From Aphanothece cf. minutissima CCALA 015 (lineage in GTDB: Bacteria; Cyanobacteriota; Cyanobacteriia; PCC-6307; Cyanobiaceae), in assembly GCA_003003925.1 (NCBI GenBank), contig PVWP01000012.1, forward strand, positions 19,383 through 83,382: a stretch of 64,000 nucleotides of DNA. The letters are read 5' to 3'. A model generated the notes under the pieces. That model made no database searches and was not told the origin of the DNA. It saw nothing but the letters and a program-made list of their open reading frames with translations. Positions 26,016 to 35,806 of this stretch are shown one piece after another. The first letter of the stretch is position 1, and each line of letters starts with the position of its first letter. Made by a program: the position numbers and the translations under genes.

Positions 26016-27927
26016 GACTGCGGCGGAACCAGCTCTCCGGTGCCACCCGCTGCAGGGTGCGCAGCAGGACAAGGGGCAGGGTGCGGAGCTCGAAGGGGGC
26101 CCGCAGGGTGGGCCAGAGTCCCTCGCGTCGGTAGATAAGAGTGTCCAGCTCATCCCGCTGCGACGGGGTGAGCGGTCCCCAGACCCCGCCGATGGCACCC
26201 GATTCCAGGGCCATCGCCAGAAACGGCAGCGCCACACCGGGCACCAGACCCTCCAGGCTGAGGCTGTCGGCCGCCTGCAGCGTCGGCCCATCCTCTGCCC
26301 GCTCCAGGCCGAGTTCGGCGCCCGTGGCGCTGACGGCCCGCAGGCGCCCGTGCACGATCCCGCCGCGGTGAAGGAGCCGCACCGGCACCGACAGGGCGAA
26401 CCAGGGAACCCCATCCCGGTGGGGCCGATCCCAGCAGCTCCGGATCGCCAGCAGCAGCAGCAGGCCGTTGAGCAGGCTCCAGCCCAGCACCACCCCGACC
26501 GTGGCGGCCGAGACCGGCAGCACCCCCTGCTGGCCGGCCAGCAGCGGCAGCCGACCCGGCGCCAGGTTCCAGAGCGCCACGAGCTGCAGCGCCAGCAGCA
26601 CCAGCAGCGGCAGCAGCAGGCCCGGATCCGGGCCGGAGGCCCCCCGGCCGACCACCGCCTTCGGGGTGACCCGGAAGCGCCGCGGCCGGCCCAGGGCCGT
26701 GGCGACCACGGCGGCACAGATCGGCACCAGGAAGATCCACCGGTACAGCTCCGGCAGGATCGCGGCGCGGGCGTGGCCGCTCAGCCAGCGGGTGAGCAGC
26801 AGCTGGCTGCAAACGAACGGCATGGCGACCGTGAGCAGGGCATCGCCGCTGAAGAGGATCGGGGCGACGCCGAGCAGGCCCAGGCTGAGCGGCGTGCAGA
26901 GCAGCACCAGCTGGGCCGGGAAGGTGAACCAGTGCAGGATGCCTTCGCTGTAGGCCAGTCGCTGCAGGGGGCTGAGCCCGGGGATCCGCAGCGGATCGGC
27001 GCCCGTGCGCAGGGTCTGCAGGGAGCCGCTGCCCCAGCGGCAGCGCTGCCGCGCCATGGCCGTGGCCGTGAAGGGGGCCAGACCGGCGCTCAGCTTCTCG
27101 GAGAGGTAATGGTTGCGGTAACCGGCGGCGGTGATCCGAATGCCGGTGGCCAGGTCCTCCGACGGGGTGGCCGTCTCGAAACCGCCCACCCGATCGAGCG
27201 CCTCACGCCGCATCACGAAGGAGGTGCCGGCGCAGACCACGGCATTGAGGTTCTGGCGGGTGGGCTGGATCCAGCGGTAGAAGCTTTCCTCGTCCGGCAG
27301 CAGCCAGCGCTCCAGGCGCAGGTTGCGCATCACCGGATCGGCGTTCATGTAGCTCTGGGGCGTCTGCACGAAACCCACGGCCGGGTCGGCGAACAGGCCG
27401 ACCGTGCGGCGCAGGAAGGGTTGCAGGGGCACGACGTCGGCGTCGAAGACCGCCACCAGCTCCCCCTTGCAGAGGCGCAGTGCGTGGTTGAGGTTGCCGG
27501 CCTTGGCATGGGCGTGCTCCCGGCGGGCGACATAGCGGCAGCCGAGGCGATCGCAGAGTTCCGCCAGCTCGGGCCGGTCGCTGTCGTCGAGCAGCCAGAC
27601 CGTGTGGCTGGGGTAGTCCATCGCCAGGCAGCCCCGCAGGCAGCGCTCCACCAGATCGGCCGGTTCGCCGCAGCTGGGCACCAGCACGTCGACGGACGGG
27701 GCAGGTGTGGGGATCGGACCGGCGGCGGGCGCCGGCCGTTTGGGCAGGAGCGTGAACCAGAGCTGCAGAAAGAACCCGGCCAGCAGGACCAGTTCCGCCG
27801 CCAGGGTCAGCAGGCTCAGGCTGGCGGCCAGCGGGGTGGCCAGGTTGAGGCTGGCGGTGAAGCGCCAGGCCAGGTAGCGGGCCCCCAGCAGTGTCAGCAG
27901 CAGCACGGCCCAGGGCAGGCGTGTCAT
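25924..27927 (-). CDS. Cellulose-synthase-like membrane glycosyltransferase (GT2)
   Basis: A 667-residue processive glycosyltransferase. Two N-terminal membrane spans precede the catalytic core: VDVLVPSCGE, LLDDSDR, VAVFDADVVPLQPF (DxD) and TPSEDLATG, with QRCRW as the Q-x-x-RW motif. Several further spans and a C-terminal domain with LLHRGGIVHGRL resembling PilZ follow. It would make a beta-linked polysaccharide such as cellulose or a mixed glucan, using UDP-sugar. No bcsB, bcsZ or tll-type partners are adjacent. ATG 27927 gives MTRLPWAVLLLTLLG. Confidence 0.9.
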   Translation of the reverse strand: MTRLPWAVLLLTLLGARYLAWRFTASLNLATPLAASLSLLTLAAELVLLAGFFLQLWFTLLPKRPAPAAGPIPTPAPSVDVLVPSCGEPADLVERCLRGCLAMDYPSHTVWLLDDSDRPELAELCDRLGCRYVARREHAHAKAGNLNHALRLCKGELVAVFDADVVPLQPFLRRTVGLFADPAVGFVQTPQSYMNADPVMRNLRLERWLLPDEESFYRWIQPTRQNLNAVVCAGTSFVMRREALDRVGGFETATPSEDLATGIRITAAGYRNHYLSEKLSAGLAPFTATAMARQRCRWGSGSLQTLRTGADPLRIPGLSPLQRLAYSEGILHWFTFPAQLVLLCTPLSLGLLGVAPILFSGDALLTVAMPFVCSQLLLTRWLSGHARAAILPELYRWIFLVPICAAVVATALGRPRRFRVTPKAVVGRGASGPDPGLLLPLLVLLALQLVALWNLAPGRLPLLAGQQGVLPVSAATVGVVLGWSLLNGLLLLLAIRSCWDRPHRDGVPWFALSVPVRLLHRGGIVHGRLRAVSATGAELGLERAEDGPTLQAADSLSLEGLVPGVALPFLAMALESGAIGGVWGPLTPSQRDELDTLIYRREGLWPTLRAPFELRTLPLVLLRTLQRVAPESWFRRSLIPQLPPLVGLPLPRRADLPARAAAPDPAR

Positions 27928-28009
27928 CGACCCTGACCAATTGTTAAGACAACCTAGGCGGTTGAACCGGGCCGGCGGGATCCGGCCGCCCGACTGGCGA
28001 TGGCCCATG

Positions 28010-28040
28010 AAAAAGCCCGGCGTCCAGGATCGCCGGGCTT
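28010..28040 (-). terminator. Hairpin terminator upstream of the glycosyltransferase gene
   Basis: AGCCCGGCG and CGCCGGGCT form a 9-bp stem with an 8-base loop. On the minus strand it is followed by five T. It would end transcripts arriving from the gene at 28557-29804. Confidence 0.8.
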
Positions 28041-28556
28041 GGGGCGGAACGAAGCTGTTCCAGCACTATCACTGATGATTGACGATCAGATGAAGGGTCT
28101 GACGAGCTGTTCAGAAGGGCTGACGATCGGGTCCTTGGGGACCGTGGATGGGTGATGGGGGGGAGCCGAGGATGCTCCTCCGCCATGGGCGCGCCATCAA
28201 TGGGAGGTCAGCGGGGCTGGGGATCCATCGGAGTCCCCGGGGGTGGGTTTCGGAGTCGGAGCTGCGGAGGGAGGCACCTGGGGCCGAGGCATCCAGGGGC
28301 CGGTTTCCATGAACCCGTGGGCACCTGAACGATGCATCGGGTGATCGGTGAACGACCGGGAAACCGTTGATGGGAACAAGACTGTTGGAGCAGGGGCCTG
28401 CCGTCAGCACACTCCTGACATCTGACCGGGTGGGGTGTCATCCATCGCTGGAGCCTCCTGGTTTCTGAACTCACTTTCACCCCTCCCCGCCGCCCTGGCC
28501 ATAGGCAATCGTGCCGGTCTTCGCCCCTGCGGGGGGCGGGCCAGCTCCCGGCGCCC
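28041..28556. other. 516-base stretch with no convincing gene
   Basis: Open frames here have no recognisable family and unnatural composition. No tRNA, riboswitch or known small-RNA motif was seen. The stretch separates the glutamine-synthetase-like gene from its probable terminator at 28010-28040, so it may be a long 3' untranslated region or hold an unrecognised small RNA. Confidence 0.4.
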
Positions 28557-29804
28557 TCACTCGTCGTTGCGCTGGGCCACCAGGGCTTCATAGGCGGTGC
28601 AGAACGGCTCCCCCAGGGCGTCCCGCAGGGGCGCGTCGTGGCGGAAGGCCTCGAGGGCATCGGCGTGACAGGTGGGCAGGGAGGTCGCCCCCGCCGGCGA
28701 CTCCACGTAGGTGTTCACGTCGCTGCGGGCCCCGGGATTGAGCTGCCGTTCCATGCCGTCCAGGCCCGCCGCCAGCACCGCCGCCTGGAGCAGGTAGGGG
28801 TTGGCGGCGCCGTCGCCGAGCCGCAGCTCGATCCGCTGGTCGTCGGGGATGCGGACCATGTGGGTGCGGTTGTTGCCGCCGTAGCTGATCCAGGAGGGGG
28901 ACCAGGTGGCGCCGGAACTGGTGACGGACCGGGCCAGCCGCCGGTAGCTGCCGGCCACCGGATTGGTGAGGGCGCACAGGGCCGGCGCATGGGCCAGCAG
29001 ACCGGCCAGAAAGCGGTAGGCGATCTCCGACAGGCCCTTCTCCCCGGCCGGGTCGTGGAACACGTTGCGCCCCCCCTCGTCCCAGAGGGAGGCATGCAGA
29101 TGGGCCCCGTTGCCGGTGAGGGCCGGAATCGGCTTGGGCTGGAAGCTCACCCGCACCCCATGGCGTTCCGCCAGGGCGGCCGCCATGACCCGGAAGAAGG
29201 CATGGCGGTCGGCGGTCAGCAGCGATTCGGCATAGGTCCAGTTGAGCTCGAACTGGCCGTTGGCGTCCTCGTGATCGGCCTGGTACGGGCCCCAGCCGAG
29301 GCTCTCCATGCCGTCCAGCAGTTCGCTGATCAGCGGGTAGTGGCGCATCAGGGCCAGTTGGTCGTAGCAGGGCTTGGACTGCCGGTCGAGGCCATCGGCG
29401 ATGGCGTCCCGTTCCGGGTCCATCAGGAAGAACTCCGCCTCCACGCCGCTGCGGAACTGCAGGCCCAGGGCCGCTGCCCGGGCGATCTGGCGCTGGAGCA
29501 CCCGGCGGGGCGACTGCTCCAGCACCTGGCCCTCCACCTGCAGATCGGTGGCCACCCAGGCCACGTCCGGCTGCCAGGGGAGCACCATCAGGCTGCTGGG
29601 ATCGGGGATCGCCAGCACGTCCGGATCGGCCGGGGTCATGTCCAGCCAGGCGGCGAAACCGGCGAAGCCGGCGCCGGATCGGGCCAGTTCGGCCGCCGCG
29701 GCCGCCGGCACCAGCTTGGCCCGCTGCACCCCGAACAGGTCGCAGAAGGAGAAGAGGAAGTGGCGGATGCCATGGGTGGCGGCGAAGCGGGCCAGATCGG
29801 TCAT
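28557..29804 (-). CDS. GlnT-type (type III) glutamine synthetase family ligase, copy 2
   Basis: A 415-residue glutamine-synthetase-fold ligase of the group that includes gamma-glutamylmethylamide synthetase. GVEAEFFLMD, DHEDANGQFELNW, GNGAHLHASLWD and NNRTHMVRIPDD are the ATP and glutamate site segments. The usual flap with the ammonium-binding Glu (FEAP) reads ATWSP, so ammonia may not be the acceptor. It resembles the copy at 36963-38327 throughout. It is followed by a 75-base gap from the alpha/beta hydrolase gene, same strand. Confidence 0.87.
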   Translation of the reverse strand: MTDLARFAATHGIRHFLFSFCDLFGVQRAKLVPAAAAAELARSGAGFAGFAAWLDMTPADPDVLAIPDPSSLMVLPWQPDVAWVATDLQVEGQVLEQSPRRVLQRQIARAAALGLQFRSGVEAEFFLMDPERDAIADGLDRQSKPCYDQLALMRHYPLISELLDGMESLGWGPYQADHEDANGQFELNWTYAESLLTADRHAFFRVMAAALAERHGVRVSFQPKPIPALTGNGAHLHASLWDEGGRNVFHDPAGEKGLSEIAYRFLAGLLAHAPALCALTNPVAGSYRRLARSVTSSGATWSPSWISYGGNNRTHMVRIPDDQRIELRLGDGAANPYLLQAAVLAAGLDGMERQLNPGARSDVNTYVESPAGATSLPTCHADALEAFRHDAPLRDALGEPFCTAYEALVAQRNDE

Positions 29805-29879
29805 CGGGAGGTGTGGGGGGGCGGGTGTGGGGCGGTGAGGGTGGTGGCTGGCCGGAGGCGGTCCGTCGCTGCAGGGCCG

Positions 29880-30971
<1,092 letters not shown>

Positions 30972-30982
30972 GGGAGTGGGAT

Positions 30983-31978
30983 TCAGGGGAGGGCCAGACG
31001 GGCGGGATCGCGCAGGAAGTCGCGGTGCACCGACAGATAGCCCTGGCCTGTGTGCACCTCGTGGGGGGCCAGATGGCGATGGGCCTCGGCGAGGGCGTGG
31101 AAGGGTACCGAGGGGTAGAGGTGGTGCTCGACGTGGAAGGGCATCTCCCACATCAGCCAGCGCAGGGGAGGAAGGGTCCGGGTGGTGCGGGTGTTGCTGA
31201 GGCCGTTGCTGTCGGTGCTGCAGCCCCCGTGCTCGGCCATCAGCACGAAGCGCAGCAGGGGCTGGCCGACGGCCAGGGGCAGCAGCCAGTACCAGAACAG
31301 GGCGCCGTTGCCCTGCCAGAAGGAGGCGGCGAGCAGGGCGGCGTAGACGGCGACCTGGAGCCGGATCGAGCGGGTGACGGCCGCGGCCGCCTCGGCGGGG
31401 ATGTAGGGCCTGCCGCCGAAGTCACCGCGCAGGCCGGCGGTGTGGCCCCGCAGCTTGCCGATCCACCAGGGAATCCCGCTGAGCTCCAGCAGATAGGCGG
31501 CCAGGGTGCTGGGGGGGGCCTCCTCCAGCTCCGGATCGAGGCCCGGCTGGTGGGTGAAGCGATGGTGCCACTGGTGGTAGCGGCGGTAGTAGTCGGCGTT
31601 GTAGAAGCTCAGCAGTCCGGCCCACCAGGCCACGGTGTCGTTGAGGCCCTTGCCGGCGAAGGCGGTGCGGTGGCCGCACTCGTGCATGGCGCAGAAGCCG
31701 AAGGCCAGGCCCCAGCCCAGCAGCAGCAGGCCCGTCAGACGCAGGGCCCAGAACCCAGCGCCGGGAAGGGCCTGCGGCCAGGGCCATCCCCAGAGCAGGG
31801 CCCCGAGCCCCAGCACCGCGAGGTGGAAGGTCAGCCGGCGCCAGCCGGGTCCGTCTCGACGCTCGTTGAGGCGCTGCAGCAGCGGAGCGGACAGCAGCGG
31901 CTCGGCGGCGCCCGGGCCGGCCGCCGGTGGCGCGGAGGGTGGGGAGGCGGTCACGAAGGTCGCCGTCGGCCGGCGCAT
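30983..31978 (-). CDS. Fatty acid desaturase-like membrane di-iron enzyme
   Basis: A 331-residue protein with the three histidine boxes of membrane desaturases and hydroxylases: HECGH, HQWHH and HVEHH. Hydrophobic pairs lie around residues 55-105 and 200-240. Lengths and box spacing fit a front-end/omega-type desaturase or a carotenoid hydroxylase, which cannot be separated by eye. The start ATG 31978 lies 144 bases from the divergent TIM-barrel gene. The stop is 11 bases before the hydrolase start, so the two are co-transcribed. Confidence 0.87.
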   Translation of the reverse strand: MRRPTATFVTASPPSAPPAAGPGAAEPLLSAPLLQRLNERRDGPGWRRLTFHLAVLGLGALLWGWPWPQALPGAGFWALRLTGLLLLGWGLAFGFCAMHECGHRTAFAGKGLNDTVAWWAGLLSFYNADYYRRYHQWHHRFTHQPGLDPELEEAPPSTLAAYLLELSGIPWWIGKLRGHTAGLRGDFGGRPYIPAEAAAAVTRSIRLQVAVYAALLAASFWQGNGALFWYWLLPLAVGQPLLRFVLMAEHGGCSTDSNGLSNTRTTRTLPPLRWLMWEMPFHVEHHLYPSVPFHALAEAHRHLAPHEVHTGQGYLSVHRDFLRDPARLALP

Positions 31979-32122
31979 GGGAGATGTCGTGTGTCCACTG
32001 TCCCGCCCGGGGTCGGCCGCACACCGTTCGTCACGAACACTTGCTCCGGGTGGGGCGGTGGGAATGGTTACCGGGCGCCGGCCGGCGGCAGGGAAGAGTG
32101 GGCCCCGCGTCGTGCCCCTCCA

Positions 32123-32980
32123 GTGCCTTCCCTGCTGTTCTTCTCCCTCTGGGGCTTCGAGGGCCCCCTGGCCACCGCCCTGGAGACGGCCGAGCGGGGG
32201 GGCTTCGACGGGCTGGAGCTGAACATCCTCCATCCATCCCTGGTCAGCGACCCGGCCGGACCCGCCCGCCTGCTGGGGTCCGGCAGACCCCTGGTGCTGG
32301 AGGTGGTCACCGGCGGCGGCTACGTGCCGGAGCTGGCCGTCACGCCGGCGCAGCACCTGGCGGAACTGGACGACCAGCTCCGCCGCTGCGCCGCGCTTCG
32401 CCCCCACCGGGTGACCGTGCTCACCGGCAGCGATGCCTGGCCCCTGGAGCGGCAACAGGCCTTCCTGGCCGAGGCCCAGACGCTGGCGGCGACCAGTGGC
32501 CTGGCGGTGAGCTTCGAGACCCACCGTTCCCGCTGCCTGGGGATGCCCTGGACGATCGCGCCGCTGCTCGAGGCCGTGCCGGGTCTGCGGCTTACGGCCG
32601 ACCTGAGCCACTGGTGCGTCGTGGCGGAACGGCTGATGACCCCGGATCTGGCGCCGGTGCGGTTGATGGCCGACCGGGTCGACCACATCCATGCCCGGGT
32701 GGGCCATGCCCAGGGTCCCCAGGTGTCCCATCCCTTCGCCCCGGAGCATGCGGAGGCACTCGCGGCCCACCGGGCCTGCTGGCGCCTGTTCACCGAAAGG
32801 GCGCTCCAGCGTGGTGCTGCGCCGCCCAGCTTCACCCCCGAGTTCGGACCGGACGGCTACATGCCCACCCTCCCGTTCACCGACCGTCCGGTGGCCGACC
32901 TGCTGACGATCAACGTGGCGATGGCGCAGTGGTTGCGTAGCCAGCTGTTAGCCGGAAACAGCGATAAGCTGTGTTCATAG
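32123..32980 (+). CDS. TIM-barrel sugar phosphate isomerase/epimerase family protein
   Basis: A xylose-isomerase-like barrel of 285 residues. The metal ligands appear as Glu in VSFETHRS, Asp in LTADLSHWC, His in HIHARVGH and Glu in FTPEFGPDG. The start is a GTG at 32123 giving VPSLLFFSLWGFEG; no better start was found. The substrate is unknown. It is divergent from the desaturase gene and ends inside a TGTTCA/TGAACA palindrome before a small downstream gene. Confidence 0.85.
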   Translation: MPSLLFFSLWGFEGPLATALETAERGGFDGLELNILHPSLVSDPAGPARLLGSGRPLVLEVVTGGGYVPELAVTPAQHLAELDDQLRRCAALRPHRVTVLTGSDAWPLERQQAFLAEAQTLAATSGLAVSFETHRSRCLGMPWTIAPLLEAVPGLRLTADLSHWCVVAERLMTPDLAPVRLMADRVDHIHARVGHAQGPQVSHPFAPEHAEALAAHRACWRLFTERALQRGAAPPSFTPEFGPDGYMPTLPFTDRPVADLLTINVAMAQWLRSQLLAGNSDKLCS

Positions 32981-32986
32981 TGAACA
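32972..32986. promoter_or_regulatory. Perfect TGTTCA-TAG-TGAACA palindrome
   Basis: A 6-bp perfect dyad with 3-base spacer overlaps the stop codon of the epimerase-like gene and ends 13 bases before the start of the small gene at 33000. It could be an operator or an RNA hairpin controlling that small gene. Confidence 0.5.
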
Positions 32987-32999
32987 GAGTGACGTCATG

Positions 33000-33215
33000 A
33001 TGAACGTGATCGACGCCCCGACCGCCTCACCGTCGGCCAGCCGCTCCAGCGATGGGTCCGATCCCCGCCGGGCCGCCCTGGTCGCTTCCCTGCGGGCCCG
33101 CTACGCCATCGCCGAGCAGCGCCAGGACGCCGATGCCAAGCGCGCCCTGTTCAAGGAGGCGGCTTACCTGGGCATCCGCCCCGACGCGTACCAGGGCTCC
33201 AGCAGCGCCGCGTAG
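33000..33215 (+). CDS. Small hypothetical protein, 71 residues
   Basis: The N-terminal 25 residues are Ser/Ala/Pro-rich. The remainder is a charged helix pair (RAALVASLRARYAIAEQRQDADAKRALFKEAAYLGI). No family is recognised. ATG 32997 or 33000 are both possible. Its last 52 bases overlap the end of the Rieske oxygenase gene on the opposite strand. Confidence 0.55.
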   Translation: MNVIDAPTASPSASRSSDGSDPRRAALVASLRARYAIAEQRQDADAKRALFKEAAYLGIRPDAYQGSSSAA

Positions 33216-34213
33216 ATCGCCTGCTGGTGCAGGATCCGGGCCTCCAGCCTGTGCGGCGGGCCGGTGCGGAAGCCCTCCCTGTAGCCGCGCTGGGCCGATT
33301 CCACCAGGGCCCGGTCCTCGGCCAGGAAATGGACCATCTCCGCCATCAGTGCCTCCCCTTCGTCCTGGCGTGAGGCGGGCCCCAGCAGCCACACCTGCAT
33401 GTGGCAGGTGTCCAGCGTCTCGGGCAGGAACTGGATCATCGCCAGCCGTCCGTCGGGCCACAGCAGCAGGTGGTTCCAAGGCGGCAGGCCGAAGGTGAGA
33501 AACGCACCGTCCCCCTCGGGTGAGGGGGTGGCCAGCACGTTGGCCCAGGTGCCGAAGCGATGGCGGTAGTCGCGCACCGGGCCCTGGAGCCGATGCAGGG
33601 TGGTGGGATGGGCGATGGCGACGTGGTAGTCGTCGAGGGTGTTGTCGTGGGCGATCTTCCAGTTGCAGGCAAGCCCCCGTTCGTGGAAGGCCAGGGGCAC
33701 CAGGGTTCGGGCGAGGGCGTCGGGGGCTTCCTGCAGCGGCAGATCCAGCTGGTCGTCGATGGGGATCGGCTCGGCCCCCAGGGCCACCCAGATCAGGGAG
33801 GCCCGCACCTGGCAGTCGAGGGCCTCCAGCGGCCAGGCGCCGCGCTCGAACGGGTCGACGAACTCCCCTTCCCTGGCGGCCGCCAGCAGCGTTCCGCCCA
33901 GGTCGTAGGTCCAGCCGTGGTACGGGCAGACCAGCCGGCGGCAGGCCACGCTGCCTTCCGCCGGCTCGTGGAAGGCCACGGCCCGGTGGGGACAGCGGTT
34001 GCGGAAGGCCCGCACGGCCCCATCACGGCCGTGGCAGAGCAGTACGGGAAGCCCCAGCAGCTCCAGCGCCCGCACATGCCCCGGCGGCAGATCGGCGGCG
34101 GCGGCGACGGGGTGCCAGAAGCGGGTGGCGTAGTGCTCGCGCTCGAGGGCGGCGACGGCCGGGGAGCCGTAGAGATCCGGCGGCAGAAAGGCGGCCCGGG
34201 TGGCGGTGTCCAT
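33164..34213 (-). CDS. Rieske non-heme iron oxygenase
   Basis: A 349-residue alpha-subunit-like oxygenase. CPHRAVAFHEP and CPYHGWTYDLGG give the Cys-x-His and Cys-x2-His ligands of the 2Fe-2S cluster. NWKIAHDNTLDDYHVAIAHP matches the mononuclear iron motif with two His and one Asp. It resembles monooxygenases that hydroxylate or demethylate small amines or aromatics (choline monooxygenase, vanillate demethylase groups). It sits directly after the ABC transporter ATPase gene, 34 bases away, as the last gene of the guanidine block, so an alkylated guanidine or similar amine is an attractive but unproven substrate. ATG 34213 gives MDTATRAAFLPP. Confidence 0.88.
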   Translation of the reverse strand: MDTATRAAFLPPDLYGSPAVAALEREHYATRFWHPVAAAADLPPGHVRALELLGLPVLLCHGRDGAVRAFRNRCPHRAVAFHEPAEGSVACRRLVCPYHGWTYDLGGTLLAAAREGEFVDPFERGAWPLEALDCQVRASLIWVALGAEPIPIDDQLDLPLQEAPDALARTLVPLAFHERGLACNWKIAHDNTLDDYHVAIAHPTTLHRLQGPVRDYRHRFGTWANVLATPSPEGDGAFLTFGLPPWNHLLLWPDGRLAMIQFLPETLDTCHMQVWLLGPASRQDEGEALMAEMVHFLAEDRALVESAQRGYREGFRTGPPHRLEARILHQQAIYAALLEPWYASGRMPR

Positions 34214-34247
34214 GGAACGGTGGGTCAGGACGGGTCGGACGGAACGC

Positions 34248-35024
34248 TCAGAGCAGGGAACCATCCAGGCTGCGCAGGCGGCTGGCCAGTTCCTCCCGCA
34301 GCTCCAGGAAGGGCTGGGACACGCGCAGGTGGCGCAGGTCGGAGCGATCCAGACGGACATCGACGCTGTGGACGATCCGGCCGGGCCGCGGCGCCATGAT
34401 GTGAACGGTGCCGGCCAGCAGCAGCGCCTCCTCGATGTCGTGGGTGATCAGCAGCGCGGTGAGTCCGGTGCGCTTCCAGAGGTCGTGGAGGAATTCCTGC
34501 ATCGATTCGCGGATCTGCAGATCCAGCGCCCCGAACGGTTCGTCCAGCAGCAGCACCTTGGGCTCTGTCGCCAGGGCCCTGGCGATGGCCACCCGTTGCT
34601 GCATGCCCCCCGAGAGTTCCCGGGGCAGCAGCCGGGCCGCGTCCGCCAGCCCGACCACGTCGAGGAAGTAGGCGGTCCGCTCGCGGATCTCCGCCTTGTC
34701 CCGTCCCCGGAGCGACAGGCCGAAGGCCACGTTCTGCGCCGCCGTGAGCCAGGGGTAGAGGCTGTACTTCTGGAACACCATGCCCCGGTCGGAGCCGGGG
34801 CGCCGGACCGGCACGCCATCCAGCTGAATGGTGCCTTCGCTGGGCCGCTCCAGACCGGCGATCAGCCGCATCACGGTGGACTTGCCGGAGCCGGAACTGC
34901 CGACCAGGGCCATGAACTGACCCGAGACCAGTTCGAAGCTGATGTTCTCGAGAACGAGCTTGCGATCCCGCCCCTCGCCGAAACTCTTGGAGACCTGGGA
35001 AACCTGGAGATGCATGGGGTTCAA
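34248..35024 (-). CDS. ABC transporter ATPase (nitrate/sulfonate/guanidine type)
   Basis: A 258-residue ATPase. GSSGSGKST is Walker A, KYSLYPWLT the Q-loop region, LSGGMQQR the signature and VLLLDEPFGALD Walker B. It belongs to the SsuB/NrtD-like family. It overlaps the permease gene by 4 bases and is read after it. Synechocystis sll1082 is the corresponding gene of the guanidine hydrolase cluster, so uptake of guanidine or a related cation is inferred. ATG 35024 or 35015 are both plausible. Confidence 0.94.
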   Translation of the reverse strand: MNPMHLQVSQVSKSFGEGRDRKLVLENISFELVSGQFMALVGSSGSGKSTVMRLIAGLERPSEGTIQLDGVPVRRPGSDRGMVFQKYSLYPWLTAAQNVAFGLSLRGRDKAEIRERTAYFLDVVGLADAARLLPRELSGGMQQRVAIARALATEPKVLLLDEPFGALDLQIRESMQEFLHDLWKRTGLTALLITHDIEEALLLAGTVHIMAPRPGRIVHSVDVRLDRSDLRHLRVSQPFLELREELASRLRSLDGSLL

Positions 35025-35806
35025 TTGGCCCAGGAACAGGACCGTCGCATCAGAAACCGGAAACCCAGATCGATCATCAGGCCGATCAGTCCGATCACGA
35101 TCAGGCCGACGAAGATCTCATCGGTGCGCAGGAATCGCTGGGCCAGGCTGATGCGTTTACCCAGTCCCTCGTTGGCGGCCACCAGTTCGGCGACGATCAC
35201 GAGGTTCCAAGCCGAGGCCATGTTGATCCGGTAGGTGTCGAGCACCTGGGGGGCGATGTAGGGGGCCACCACCCGGGTCAGGATCGGCAGGCCCCGGCCT
35301 CCCAGGGTGAGGGCCGTTTCCACCAGTTCGGAGGGAACGAACTTCACCGCATCCATGATCATCAGGGTATTGAAGAAGAAGGTGCCGATGAAGATGAGCA
35401 TCACCTTCGGCAACTCCTCAAGACCGAAATAGATGATCAGCAGGGGGATGAAAGCGGGCGCCGGCATGTAGCGGATCAGCGCCATCAGTGGCTCGAGAAA
35501 GTGGCAGATGGTCCGGTTCGTGCCCATGGCGATGCCGATCGGCAGGGCCAGCCCTGCCGAGATGGCGAAGCCGATGAACACCCGCTGGATGCTGGCCACC
35601 GCATCCGCCACCAGGATGCCGCGCTGGAACTGGTCGCTGCCCGCCAGCCACACCGCTCCGGGGCTCGGCAGGAAGAGCTTGTCGACCATGCCGCTGGCGG
35701 TGACCAGCCACCACATCAGGAAGACGGTGAGGATGCCGAGCACCCCCAGAACCCAGGGGTGGCTGAGGAGGCGGCGCAGGGCGGGGGACCGGGCCATGGT
35801 GCTCAA
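35021..35806 (-). CDS. ABC transporter permease (SsuC/NrtB-like)
   Basis: A 261-residue permease with six hydrophobic spans. The cytoplasmic coupling loop LTLGGRGLPILTRVVAPYIAPQVL contains the EAA-like GxxxxxxxxxxxP segment. It forms the channel for the ATPase downstream and the lipoprotein upstream, overlapping each by 4 bases. It corresponds to sll1081 of the guanidine cluster in Synechocystis. Confidence 0.94.
   Translation of the reverse strand: MSTMARSPALRRLLSHPWVLGVLGILTVFLMWWLVTASGMVDKLFLPSPGAVWLAGSDQFQRGILVADAVASIQRVFIGFAISAGLALPIGIAMGTNRTICHFLEPLMALIRYMPAPAFIPLLIIYFGLEELPKVMLIFIGTFFFNTLMIMDAVKFVPSELVETALTLGGRGLPILTRVVAPYIAPQVLDTYRINMASAWNLVIVAELVAANEGLGKRISLAQRFLRTDEIFVGLIVIGLIGLMIDLGFRFLMRRSCSWAN

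Noticed and set aside
25867-27936. Long plus-strand frame opposite the glycosyltransferase
   Set aside because: Gln/Gly/Arg-rich shadow; the GT2 motifs on the minus strand are clear.
28111-28660. Minus-strand frames in the non-coding stretch
   Set aside because: No motif, skewed composition, and one overlaps the ligase gene end in another frame.
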